In this document: positions 47,945 to 58,764 of the stretch, one piece after another
Numbering within the stretch: the stretch's first letter is position 1
How the letters are laid out: each line of letters opens with the position of its first letter
Translations under genes and position numbers: made by a program
Assembly: GCA_963971425.1 (NCBI GenBank)
Contig: OZ020515.1
Coordinates: 37,152,371 to 37,216,370 of the forward strand
Length of the DNA: 64,000 nt
Direction of reading: 5' to 3'
DNA from: Bryoerythrophyllum caledonicum
Taxonomy: Eukaryota; Streptophyta; Bryopsida; Pottiales; Pottiaceae
Notes under the pieces: model-generated
What the model saw: the letters and a program-made list of their open reading frames with translations, nothing else
What the model was told of the DNA's origin: nothing
Databases searched by the model: none

Positions 47945-48402
47945 GAGCATCTCCACCCCTAACGAGAATATCTCCACTGCAAACCGAGAGATTCCCGTCA
48001 AGGGCCAGGACGCCAATTGGAGTGCTGATTATTTTTTGTACCGCTAGGCAGGGTTTGGGGCTACACAAAACCACCAAAAACACTTCACGCCCCTTTTCCC
48101 AGTTCCCACGATCATGTCATCCCCTTCTGCATCACGTTCTCGGCTTCTGAAGTACACTACAACTTTTGCTCCAATATGCAGCCAATAAGTTGCTAACACG
48201 TTGCGCGACCTGAGTGGTGCCCTGGCATGGGATATTGTAGTGTCAACACAACATTTCTTATGAATATGGCGTCGGGAAGCGTTTATGCCGCCAGCCCAAT
48301 GGACCGTTTTTCCGGGTATGCATATGTGGTGGGTTGGCTTTCTCATTATTCTACGCTATTCAAGGTAATCTGACGGGGTCTTCTACCCTGGTGAAGATGC
48401 TC
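47945..48402. mobile_element. MITE with TAA target duplication, 458 bp
   Basis: GAGCATCTCCACC at the left is inverted as GGTGAAGATGCTC at the right (one mismatch). TAA lies directly outside both ends (47942-47944 and 48403-48405). This is the size, tip and target pattern of Tourist-like MITEs. Confidence 0.75.
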
Positions 48403-48409
48403 TAAGAAG

Positions 48410-49260
48410 TGGGAAAGATGGTTATGTGTTATAGAGTTTGAAGCGGGTGGTTGTGTTGAAACATATATAGCAATGCCTTTTTTAAATGGATTTATGATGG
48501 GTTTCAAATTGACAAATTGGAGCTCTTCCATGGTTCAAATTTGAAAGCATCTATAACATTATAAGTAGGCATTTGACAAAGATTGATCGCTGAAAATTGA
48601 GAAGTACTATTAAATGAATGTCATTTCAAAGGCTCATTTTTCAGATTGTATACTCGTTTAAGAATTTCTTCTTGATTTAAAAATGACCCTTTTATTTTTC
48701 TTCACTTCAAGCCGAAATTTCAAATGTTTATGGTAGCTTAAGCATTTCTTCTTGGTTTATAAATGACCCTTTCATTTTTCTTCACTTCAAGCCGATACTT
48801 CACATGTTTATGGTAGCTTAAGCATATTGTTATTGAATCAGAGCTTCATACTTTTAGAACTTGGAAATTTCTGCAAAGTTTAGACACACGTTTTGAATTA
48901 TTTTTGTACATTAGTGATATCACCAGAGGGTATTCACTAGGATTGTGCTTGGAGACACTAAGTTTCCATAGGTGTACATCCTGGAACAAGTCACCTGGAA
49001 CATAAGAGCAAAGGAAAATCTCTTCAGTTGGCAGATGGCCGAAACTAGATAAGTGTTCAGGCACAAATATTACATTTACACTTTGTATTCTTGTTGATAT
49101 GATCAATAGACCTAGAACGAATACATGATAATGGCAAACTCCCAAGATGTAACCTACCTTGCGGAATTTCATTCTCTGAAAGTACTGGAAAAAATGATTG
49201 CGCACTACTACTAGATTCAAAAAGGTTTGGCATGATAAGAGCTAGAGAGAGGTAATGAAT
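48410..49260. other. Region downstream of RPS1
   Basis: No gene is supported. A block of about 60 bp (CTTCTTGATTTA or CTTCTTGGTTTA, then AATGACCCTTT and CTTCACTTCAAGCCGA) occurs twice, near 48668 and 48748. The right part is probably the 3' UTR of RPS1. Confidence 0.4.
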
Positions 49261-49267
49261 CTGGGAT

Positions 49268-51376
49268 TTACTCCGTCGAAGCAGGGACTTCATCCAAGTC
49301 CAAATTCAACTCATCTAAACCCAACGAGTCATCAGCTGTAGAGAAGTCGTTCCTCACACCAAATCCGACCTGACGCACGAGGCAGAGTTTTGTAAGGTAC
49401 TCATCATATTTTACAAGGCAAGGATCAGGTTTGTTAAATACAAAACAAAAAAAAAACAACTCGAAAAACATATGAAGAAATGCTGATTAGATCACTCAAG
49501 CTGGTAAAGTACCTCTTGCTGTAGCCGCAACTCTTCTGCCCTCGCAGCAGCTTCAGCTTGGGCAACCCTTTGTCTAAATGTCTTGGCCATTTCATCAGCC
49601 TGTCAAGGAAGAATTGCACATTTCAGGTAAATTCAAAGCTGGAGAACTCAAGTCTTTCCAGTGAAACATGTACAGTGACAGCGAAAGAGTAATGCCGAGG
49701 GAAAGTAATTGCACCTTCTCATAAACCAACTGAGGGTTACGCAACATGTCACCAGGGGTTGGCTCCAGCTTCTTGGTGGACAAGCTGATACGACCTCTGT
49801 CCTTGTCTTGACTCAAGATCATGACCTGAGAGCAACCAACCGGAAGAAATTCATCACGTGCTTGCAAAGCTTCCTATTTCAACAATGCACTCAAATGAAC
49901 GGGAGCCAGGAAATCAACAAGATTGTCAAGGCAGGATATGCACCTTTAACTTGTCTCCAGGTGAGAGAACAGTCTCGACTGTAGTGAGGCGGTCGTGACT
50001 GATTTGACTGATGTGCAGGAGACCACTAACTCCTCCAATGTCGATGAAAGCACCATATGGCTTCACGGTCTGCACGGTTCCCACGACGACGGAACCGATT
50101 CCAAACATGGACTGATTCTCTGCAAGAGCCTTCCTGTTGCTCAGAACGAGACGGGTGCGCTCCTCGTCCACCTCCAGAAACTTCAGCGGAATCTCCTTCC
50201 CGACAAGCTCCTCGGGGTTTTGCCTCTGGAGAGGATTCAAGTAAGACATATACTCAATGCCTTGCAATCACTATACAATAGATGATATGAGTGTTTTATC
50301 AACACGGATGGATTATAAATCAATGACATGAGTCCAAACAAGAGCAATGGACTTGACTGCATTTAAGAGTTCTTCGTAGTAGGATTGAGAATGAATTTGT
50401 AGGCTTACAGCTGTGATCTGGGAGAAGGGAACGAAGCCGCTTAAACCCTCAACGTTTACCACCAATCCTCCTCTGTTGGCTGACACGACCTGTATTCAAA
50501 TAAATGATGAAGAAAAATCAGGGTTAGTGCATACCAGACACATTTCAGCACAAGGCATCCACGAGTTATTGTTATCCTGAACACTTCCCGTCTAATTCCA
50601 GACAGTGAGGGAGCCTGTAAAACCAGTGAATTCGTTTCGTATAAAGGTTGAATGAACACCAGATGCTGTCACCCATTGGCCGCATCTAGAATTATTAGAC
50701 ATGAAAGTTACGCGGATGTTCATGTGCTTACCGTTCCTCTAACGACGACGTCGTCGGCCAACATTTGGGCGCACCGCTCCCAGCAGAGGTCGAATTGGAT
50801 CTTCCTCAGGCTGAGGATCATGCGACCATTGTCATCATCATCCCTGATAATGGCGAATTCCTCCTCAAACCCAGGGAAGAGCCCAATTTCCTCCACGCTC
50901 TTCAGCTTGAGAATGGACGCCTCTGGCATGGGCAGGTACGCGGGCGCCTTGGCACCAATGTCAATGAGCGCCCCGTTGTAATCCGACTTGAAAACGACGC
51001 CCTTAACCTGCAAACAGGGGAAAACAACCAGATCAATTTCCAAGTCTCTCGTAAAACCCTGGAACGAAATTTACAAAACGCGACGACGTACCATGTCGCC
51101 AACTTCGAAGCTGAAGTCGTACTTGGAGAGCGCGTCGGCGAATTCATCGTGGCTGAACTGCACTCCGGCCAAGGGACTCTCCAAGGCCGCCTCCCACCTG
51201 CGCTCCGCCTCAGCGAGGAGCTCCTCGCGCCCCTTGGGAATGGTCAACGCCGCGCGGCAGCTAACGCGCGCGCCATTGGAGGCGCCCTTCGCACCCAATT
51301 GCTGCCCGCCCGCGAACCGGCTCCCGAATCCCTTGCCCCCCAGCAACGCCCCTGCCGCCGCTGCCATAGCTGCCAT
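49268..51376 (-). CDS. RPS1: Plastid 30S ribosomal protein S1
   Basis: Seven exons on the minus strand join in frame: 51376-51092, 51007-50732, 50489-50409, 50225-49944, 49825-49715, 49599-49513 and 49369-49268, giving 407 residues. S1 helps mRNA bind the chloroplast ribosome. The first 45 residues are rich in Ala, Gly, Ser and Arg with almost no acidic residues, like a transit peptide. Three S1 RNA-binding domains follow: about 91-170 ([21 protein letters not shown]), about 182-250 ([21 protein letters not shown]) and about 257-330 ([20 protein letters not shown]). A Glu/Ala-rich helical segment and an acidic tail close the protein. Length and domain count match plant plastid S1. Exon 1 is markedly GC-rich compared with the rest. 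The ATG at 51376 is the first in frame. Another Met follows three codons later and could serve. Confidence 0.93.
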
Positions 51377-51459
51377 TCCTGCAAACCCACAAACAAAACC
51401 CACAAACCCTCACAATCACATTCCTCAGACCCTTTGCTCACACGGAGCTATCCGGAATA

Positions 51460-51930
51460 GCTCCAGAGAAAACTTGGGAGAGCAAGAGGATAAGGCTTAT
51501 GTGGCTGCGCTTGATTGGCCACGACCCTTAGCAATCCCCGCTGGCGTGAAGATTCTGCCCGCATTCATCCCTTCCACCACCAAATTGCTCCTGGTCCCCT
51601 CATTCCTGTGGATGTGGTATGATATTCTGCGCTTTCGGCCCCGACTAGGTCAGGCTACCTCCCCGCTACGCATCCGGCTCTCATCTTCAGCATCGGAACT
51701 CGTAAGAAACGCCGTCGCGACGGCAACAGATATTTTGCACCCATCAGCAATTGACGAAGCAGTAGTGAACTTCATTTTTCATTATTGATGCGACTAGGCT
51801 CAACTGCAAATTCAGAGTTACCGAAGTCTGCTAATGGAGATTAAACACCTGATTTCATTATTAGGTGCGGTTCACCTCTTTCTTCCTTGGATAATGGTGG
51901 CCTGAGTGCTCTCTGTTTAAGTGGTAAATC
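51460..51930. other. Upstream region of RPS1
   Basis: The stretch lies 5' of the RPS1 start and must hold its promoter and leader. Plus-strand open frames run through it but overlap RPS1 antisense and have no domain. I saw no telo-box here. Confidence 0.45.
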
Positions 51931-52139
51931 TTAGTCTGACATTGCATAACACTGGCTGAAGGTTAGTCTCCTCTGCAAATTAGGAAACATGTCATGGTTG
52001 AACTTCTTCAGAGGAATTAGCGATGGTCTGGAAGCATTACCTACTGATGAGAGAATTTCTCTTGATGCCATGGCCCGGGATATTACAATTAAGCACAGAT
52101 TCTGACTTATGTCGAAGTTGTCATCTAAGTGAGTCCGTT

Positions 52140-52666
52140 CGATTCGAGTGGCCAACGTCAGCGCGTTCTACGCTTCAAACGCGAACAGAGCACTCGTTGT
52201 CTTGCACGAGAAGGAGGTCGAATTCAAGCTTGTGCCTGTCATCACCTGGAATGGCGATCAAAAATATACCGGAGTGTATAGCTTTGCAGGTGAGCTGATC
52301 ACTTCGATCGTGATGCAGTCTGTTCCTACTTCCATATGTTATTCCCACCAAGAGCCTTCTTACTACAAATCCATCAGAAAGTGCGTGCATTGCTGATAAA
52401 AGCTGTATCGAAAACTAGATACTGCTCTCTAAACTAACACCTGTGAATCGGACTTCCATACTGCGGTTTGGAGTGATACCTCTTCTGCAAGACGGCGACG
52501 TCAAACTCTTAACATCGCTAATTCTACCATACCTTAAGTGTGGGACATGGCAGAGTCGAGGGTGGTCATGCGCTACGTCGCGGACATTGAGTACGCAGCG
52601 CAGGTGACGCGGGATGATCTGCACGGCGCGACGCAGGTCATCGCCTGGTCCACGCTGCATACGTAG
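52140..52666 (+). pseudogene. Phi-class glutathione S-transferase remnant
   Basis: The first part (about 52140-52289) reads VSAFYASNANRALVVLHEK followed by EVEFKLVPV, matching the glutathione-binding N-terminal domain of plant phi GSTs, where a LHEK-x-V-x-F motif is typical. It stops at a GT donor. The second part (about 52541-52666) reads MAESRVVMRYVAD, matching the conserved ESR-x-I-x-RYIA helix in exon 2 of such genes. The VP-x-LEDG segment that should precede it is lost, and a stop lies just upstream. The C-terminal domain is missing. The gene therefore cannot make an enzyme. GSTs conjugate glutathione to electrophiles. Confidence 0.6.
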
Positions 52667-52834
52667 ACACAATCAGTATTTGTGCCGACTTGGAAACAAT
52701 AATTGGAGCCGACGTCGAATTGTAAATGATACGACTACCAGCGAATTACGAGTCATAGACTCATAGGACATTGTCATAGACTCATAGGAATGCTGCACTG
52801 GCCAGAAGAGCTGCTTCAGCTTCCACTTGCTCTC

Positions 52835-52940
52835 TGTTCGCACTTGGTGTTAGGAGTGGTGTTAGCAAAAGAATCTAGTCTAAAGTTGCTCCTAAATTCA
52901 TCTTGCTAACACCACTCTAACACCACATGCAAAGAGACCT
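52835..52940. mobile_element. Short inverted-repeat element
   Basis: TTGGTGTTAGGAGTGGTGTT and its inverse AACACCACTCTAACACCACA face each other across about 40 bp. The outer parts (TCTCTGTTCGCA and TGCAAAGAGACC) also pair imperfectly. This is probably a MITE related to the element at 44924. Confidence 0.6.
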
Positions 52941-52944
52941 TAAG

Positions 52945-53480
52945 AAACTTAACCAAGACTGCCACTTACTAGGTAAACGCACATGGATGCAAATATGGGG
53001 CGTTCCTAGCCCAACCGGCCTCCTACAGGTCTGGGTTAGCATCCGCCACGCCCCAACTTGCCTCGCCAAACAAAGTGTTTGGTTAGCACCCCGATGGTTT
53101 GCAAGGGGGTCTTTTTCCCCAAAAATTGACCTTTTCCTACCTTTCTAAATAAAGTTATCCATGCAACCTCCGCCTTCTACCTAGTAGTACTTGTGAAATT
53201 TATGGTTAACGCGTTCATGTCGTGCTCCCCTTCATAGTGCGGAAACCTACTTTTTTAAACCACAGGTGGAACCTGCCACAATCTATTGGGGTCCTAGTGC
53301 TGGAGAAACAAACCATATCGTTTGACCTCTCACTACACTGTAAATCATGACCTGTACAGTTACACTCTAGCAACACTACTGCTACTTGTCAATTAGGTTT
53401 AGGACGGTCAAGTCGTCATCTTTCTGTATATATTGTGGCACATTGCCTCTGCAATTCAAGCAATTTACATCATAGTGTTT
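52945..53480. other. Non-coding region, probably including the Copia 5' LTR
   Basis: A Copia primer binding site begins at about 53489, so a 5' LTR should end just before it. Without a 3' LTR to compare, the LTR start cannot be set. No gene is visible. Confidence 0.45.
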
Positions 53481-53642
53481 TCAATATGGTATCAGAGCTA
53501 GGAAGTAGGAGTAAGAAGTGAGCAATGCTCCTTGGAGTAGATCTAGATGAATGAGACTTAGATCAGACAAGTGCATCTTACTTCTTGTGGAGATGTAGAG
53601 TGCAGGAGAAGAGATCCAGAAGGTAAAACATGGTAGAGAGAA

Positions 53643-53781
53643 GTGAGCGTTGCTCCTTATGTGAAACTTAGAATATAGAGAGCGTTGCTCCTTATGTGAA
53701 ACTTAGAATATAGAGAGCGTTGCTCCTTATGTGAAACTTAGAATATAGAGAGCGTTGCTCCTTATGTGAAACTTAGAATAT
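53643..53781 (+). repeat. 35-bp tandem repeat in the Copia leader
   Basis: The unit GAGCGTTGCTCCTTATGTGA plus AACTTAGAATATAGA is present about 3.5 times with almost no divergence. A related word (GAGCAATGCTCCTTGGAGTA) occurs at 53519. It lies between the primer binding site and gag. Confidence 0.9.
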
Positions 53782-53821
53782 AGAAACTCATATTCAGATC
53801 TAGATCTAGAAGTTGAGAAAG

Positions 53822-56366
53822 ATGGCTGAAAGTAGTAGCAGCAGAAGCAACAACTGTGAAGTTAGTGAATCCAACAAACTTCTAGGACCACAGAATTACA
53901 ATGTATGGCAGATTAAGATGACAACGACTCTAAAGAGAGAGGACCTTTGGCCACTTGTGGAGACACTACATAGCTTAGCTTCATACCCAGTTACTATTGG
54001 AGGTGTAGCATATGGAGAGACAAACACTATAAGAAACCCGTGTTTTTTGTGACAGGGCAACTAACGTGCAATTATGTTTTGTGCAGCATCCGGCACGTCA
54101 ACGTTGACGTCCAAAAAAATCCGTTATAATTGACATGCAAATAACATGCCAAAATCTCAAAAAACAGGCCTTCGTTTTTAAAAACGTCACAAAAACTTGG
54201 GGGTTGAAGGTGTTAAAAATCTGCCATGTGGCTGCCACGTCGCGTCCACGTCATCGCCACATGGACGGGCAGTGCCACATCCCCAACTTTTTCATCCGGG
54301 CCCTTGGTAATGTGGCCCATGATGTGGCGCATGACGTGGCATACGATTGTGACTAGGCTTGCATATGTGGATCCGCCATTTTATGACATGGCACCTTTAA
54401 AATATGACGTGTCACTTTTTAAAATATGACGTGGCATGTCCAATCAGCATAGTTTAATGCAATAATTAATTGTGGACAGTGTAAATTGGGACATCATTTC
54501 TAACACGGTATGTTTTCTGTGACGTTCGTTATGACGTTTTCTGTGACGTTCGTTGAGATGGAGGTCATCAAAAGCAAGCACCAAGTCAGCAAAAGCAAGC
54601 GCCATGTCACCTAAAAGAAGCGCCATGTCATCAAAAAGTACCGTATCACTTTAAGTTTCAAGGGTAATTCAAATTCATCCAAATAGATGGATGAAAGTGA
54701 ATTACTTTTGATTCATGTGTGATGAGATAGGAGAGAAGGCCTTACATATATATACAATGGGATGCACAAGTGGTGACAATCCATATGGGATTTTTGGATT
54801 TGTCATGGTGTTAGCATAAACATTAAAATGTCACAGTAGACGTCCATCCAGACGTCTATTCCAACATCCTCTTTGCCTACGTGGCAGCTGATTTCAACCT
54901 TGCCTACATGGCACAAACATTTAAAAAAGAATCCAATTTCTACCTTGCCTACGTGGCTCAAACATGTTTTTTGTAATGCCAGTAAGGACATCTACGTTTT
55001 TTGTGATGTCAGTAACGACATCCACGTTTTTATTTTTGTAGGGGTCAGCCCATCTCCACTGTGTTTTAACCGTTGGGCAGTGTTTTATGGGAGGTTGCAC
55101 TAACAATCTCGAAGTTACTCACAGTGAAGCTGAAACCCCCCTGCCGACGTGGCATTGTCACCTTTCTGAGGACGTTGTCTAAAACATGACTATGTTCACC
55201 AGGACGTCCCGCAAAACAAATACGTTTATGTTATCATCTCTGCGTTTTTCAGCCAATTTTTCCATGTTTGGTGCAACATCCACTAGAATCCGAGAGCCCA
55301 AGGCTCGGCCCGTTCGCAAAAACATGTTTTGAAAAACACACTTGATCACAGCTAACGTCACAAAAATCACGGGTTTCTTATAGTGAAAGTTACTAGAAGC
55401 TAAACAACGTGCACTAACACGACTTACAATGTCTGTAGGGGACAACTTGCTTGGTGCAATCAATCAACACGAAGACCCTGCAAAGACATGGAACATGCTC
55501 AAGTCAATGTTTTCAGGTGGAGATCAGCAGCAGATCCAGATGCACACAAACAGGCTGTATGGAATGTCCATGCGAGAAGGTGAAGATATCAAGGCTTACC
55601 TCACTGAAGCCATGGATCTGCGAAACCAACTAAGGGGTTATGGAGAAGAGATACCTGACAAGACACTGATCAACCTTGTTTTCAACGGTCTACCTCAGAG
55701 CTACAAAATGATCATACAAGGTATCACATATCTCATCAATCGTACTTTTCATGTTGTAATGGGAAAACTCCTCACAAAAACACACAGAAAGAGCCTACGG
55801 GATCAGAAACGCGGTCAAGACGAAGCTCTATCAATACAGTTTCAGAGACATGGAGGAGGATGCAGCGGTAACCAACAAGGAGGAGGCTGGGGTCGCACCA
55901 TGCATGCACGTGGGTGGACTCCCAGTAATGGTTACTTCTCTGGCAGAGGCTACGGTGAAGGAGGATTTTTTAATGGTCATGGGTATGGCCCCATGACCGC
56001 GCACAGGGCACAGAGGCCGCGCCCGATGAATAGCGGCGGTTGGATGGGAGGCGGCGGCCCGATGGCAGGTGGCAGCGAGGTCAGAGGCGGCGGCTATGGC
56101 TCTAGGCCGCCCGACGGCGGCCAAGTCTAGCCAGGCGGACTGTTCCAGGCATCGTGTTTCCAGGGCCAACGCGACAGCATCGTGTATCCAAGGTCATCGC
56201 AGGTGGCGGCCAGCTTCAGCCTGGACCAGGGTTAGCCAGGCCAGGGGTTATGACCTGGCCCGGACCTCCTCAGCCCACAAACGTTTTTATAGTTGGGACT
56301 TATGGTTCCCAGCAGGGAATGCCAAGAGCGAGGCAAATCATATGCTACACTTGTGGAACACCATGA
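53822..56366 (+). pseudogene. Copia gag, interrupted and frameshifted
   Basis: The start MAESSSSRSNNCEV leads into LLGPQNYNVWQIKM, the usual opening of plant Copia gag. The frame is cut at 54024 by a 1361-bp insertion. It resumes at 55389 (LLEAKQRALTRLTMSVGDNL) and reads through a UBN2-type region (AKTWNMLKSMFSG, AYLTEAMDLRNQLRGYGEEI, LINLVFNGLPQSYK) to a Gly/Arg-rich stretch. This frame stops at 56130. The zinc knuckle lies in another frame (ICYTCGTP, stop, HISRFCP at 56340-56390), so one frameshift and one in-frame TGA (56364-56366) break it. The knuckle Cys-Cys-His-Cys residues are otherwise all present. Confidence 0.85.
54025..55385. mobile_element. CACTA-type non-autonomous element inside gag
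   Basis: The tips are CACTATAAGAAACCCGTG and its inverse CACGGGTTTCTTATAGTG. The 3-bp direct repeat AAA flanks the element (54022-54024 and 55386-55388). Taking out the element and one AAA leaves the gag frame unbroken across the site, which fixes the limits to the base. CACTA tips and 3-bp duplications define the En/Spm superfamily. No transposase is encoded. The interior is rich in ACGTCA, GTGACGTT and GTTTTCTGTGACG words in both orientations, as in CACTA subterminal repeats. Confidence 0.9.
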
Positions 56367-57944
56367 CATATTTCAAGATTTTGCCCTCATGGAAATTATT
56401 CCACCGTTAACTGTGTTGAGGATTTCTATGACCCCTATGTTGAGGATGGGACTTATGTAGACAATGGTTGGTCCGCCGAGGCTAATTTAGCAGAGTATCA
56501 AGACTCTACATGGTTTATGGATTCCGGTGCAAGCCACCATGTTACGGGGAACTATGAAAACTTACAACATGTTGTTGCAAGCTCACATGGGCAAAATGTA
56601 ACAACTGCTGACAATAATGCCCACCGCATAGCAGCTGTGGGATCATCCAGTCTTCAAACTGGAACTCACCCTGATGGAATAAATTTGGATCATGTTTTGT
56701 ATGTGCCGGTGTTAAAAAGAAACTTATTATCTGTGGGCTCATTAGCTGATCAAGGTCATACTATAGTTTTTTCTGGCAATCAATGTCTTATTCTTGATCA
56801 AAACAAATCTATTGTTGCCATTGGACATTGGAATTTGACCAACGGACTCTATCAATTCACCAACAAAAGTAATGAAGCTATGGTGAATTCTGTAGTCTCT
56901 GAATCAACTATGCATTTATGGCACAAGCAATTTGGACATCTCAACTATGCTAGTCTTCAACATTGTGCAAATGCACAACGAGTTCAAGGATTACCTACAT
57001 TTCCAGCTCTTAGAAGTGTTTGTGGAGATTGTATGGCAGGTAGACAATGTCGTGAGCGTTTTTCAAAAATCTCCATCAACAGAACTACTCAGGTACTCCA
57101 ACTCATTCATTGTGATGTAATTGGACCAATTCGGACACCTTCTCTTAGTGGGTCTCAATACTTTGTAGCCTTCACTAATGATTATTCTCAGAAAAGTTTT
57201 GTATGCTTCATGCGACACAAGAGTGAAACCCTTAAAAAATTTATTGAATTTAAAGCAAGAGTTGAAAATGAGACGGGCAGAAGAATAGTGATACTACAAT
57301 CTGATCGAGGGGGGGAATATTTATCTCATGAATTTGACTCCTATCTTCTCAATCAAGGAATTCAACGGCAACTCACAATTGCATTAACACCACAACAAAA
57401 TGGTGTGAGTGAACGACGGAATAGAACTATTGTCGAAAAAGCAAGATCCATGGCCGCTGCATGTCATCTTCCTGGATTTCTATGGACAGAGGCAATTAAT
57501 ACAGCGATATATCTTGTCAACATAAGTCCTACACGCGCAAATCAAGGTATGACACCCGACCAAAAGTTTTACAATATCAAACCCTTTGTTTCACACCTAA
57601 AGATCTTTGGATCTTTGGCATATGTTCATATCCCTGACATTAAACGAACCAAACTTGATAGTAAAACTATCAAGTGTATCTTTCTAGGATACGACACCGA
57701 GAGCAAAGGGTATAGGTTGTATGATCCGCAATCAAAGAAAATCGAGAGGAGTAGAGATGTAGTCTTTGACGAAACACAAGTAGGCTATGAAATTGTCAAA
57801 ACCAATGTTCCCATTCAAGACAATCCATTCACTGACAATTTATTTCCTACACCAATGCCAATCTCTCCCCCTACCACTCCATCTGCACCTGATTTACCAG
57901 ATCTACCCATAGTACGTGAACCCACCAGCGACACTATCTTATGA
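56367..57944 (+). pseudogene. Copia protease-integrase fragment
   Basis: The frame continues from the stop in the zinc knuckle. The aspartic protease site is FMDSGASHHVTG (Asp codon 56520). The pre-integrase zinc region reads LWHKQFGHLN then CGDCMAGRQC. The integrase triad is Asp in IHCDVIGPI (57114), Asp in LQSDRGGEY (57303) and Glu in NGVSERRNRT (57411), with 35 residues between the last two. The C-terminal KIFGSLAYVHIP and KCIFLGYD motifs follow. The frame ends at 57944, directly where similarity to Copia is lost, so reverse transcriptase is absent. No stop occurs within this 525-codon stretch. Confidence 0.9.
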
Positions 57945-58500
57945 GCGGTGAGCAGCGAGCGGCGAGCGGTGAGCATAAAAATCCTAAAATCTTGAATTTT
58001 TTTGTCATTTTTTTGGGAAAAAAAGTGAAATTCGAGGTTTTTTCAGCATATCATCAAATTTTGGTGACATATTTTTCAAAAAAATCTAATTTTAGAAAAT
58101 ACCCTATAGCCGTGGTATACTGCAAAATTGCGTGTTTTCCTTTATTTCGGTCTTTTAGGATTCCTGTTTTAGTTTAAAGGTGTGTCACATTTTTTTTCGA
58201 TAAGTGGTACAACTGTGAAATTTGGCCTTGAATGTTGCAAAATTTACTAAATTAAGAAAGTACCCTATAGTTGTGGATACATTGACAATTGATAGTTTTT
58301 TTTCCATGTTCTTATGCATGTTATGGAATTTTAATCTTTGTGCATTTTTTTCTTTTGAGGATTACATTTGTACTTTTATATAGGATGGCAATTTATAAAA
58401 CATAACCTTCTAATGAAGTGCTAGAGTACTAGATGTGGAGTAAGATAATTTATTTTTTGAAGCAATAACATAAGATGTTTCTATAGAAATACCAACGGTC
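57945..58500. other. Junction sequence after the Copia fragment
   Basis: The stretch opens with a GAGCGGTGAGCAGCGAGCGG-type repeat (57942-57974) that recurs in related form at about 59004-59032 (GAACGGTGAGCGGCAAGTGG). The two may bound an insertion of about 1.05 kb that removed the Copia 3' part. The rest is AT-rich and non-coding. Confidence 0.4.
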
Positions 58501-58520
58501 TATGAAAACCTTAAACTACC

Positions 58521-58668
58521 GGGTGATGGTGAGAGTTTTCCAACTTCTCCAAATGGAAAGGTGTAGGGTTCAAATCCCCGTTGTGGTATGCTGGCTCTAT
58601 CTAACGGAACTGTTGGAAGTTGCCAACAAAACAACTCCTCTGCAGTTTGAAAAAAAAACAAAAATAAA
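58521..58668 (+). mobile_element. tRNA-derived SINE with target duplication
   Basis: A 148-bp unit starts GGGTGATGGTGAGAG (box A-like, about 58524-58534), has a perfect box B, GGTTCAAATCC (58567-58577), and ends in an A-rich tail. The direct repeat AAACTACC flanks it (58513-58520 and 58669-58676). RNA polymerase III promoter boxes plus an A-rich tail plus a target duplication define a SINE. Confidence 0.75.
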
Positions 58669-58764
58669 AAACTACCACCTACAATCACGCAGTTGGAATA
58701 TTGACACCACATTAGCTATCTAGATATAGAAAGAGTATTAAAATTTATGCCGTGACGCACATCA

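Larger units (their letters stand above)
53489..57944 (+). mobile_element. Truncated Ty1/Copia retrotransposon
   Basis: TGGTATCAGAGCT (from 53489) is the classic primer binding site for initiator tRNA-Met in plant Copia elements. A leader, gag, protease and integrase follow in Copia order. Similarity stops at about 57940, before reverse transcriptase and RNase H, and no 3' LTR follows. The element has a frameshift and a stop in gag, and a CACTA-type element inserted in gag. It is therefore defective and old enough to have been hit by another transposon. Confidence 0.9.

Noticed and set aside
50765..51788. Long plus-strand open frames (231 and 266 codons) across the RPS1 5' region
   Set aside because: They are antisense to GC-rich RPS1 exons 1 and 2. 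No domain is present, and the minus-strand exons join perfectly.
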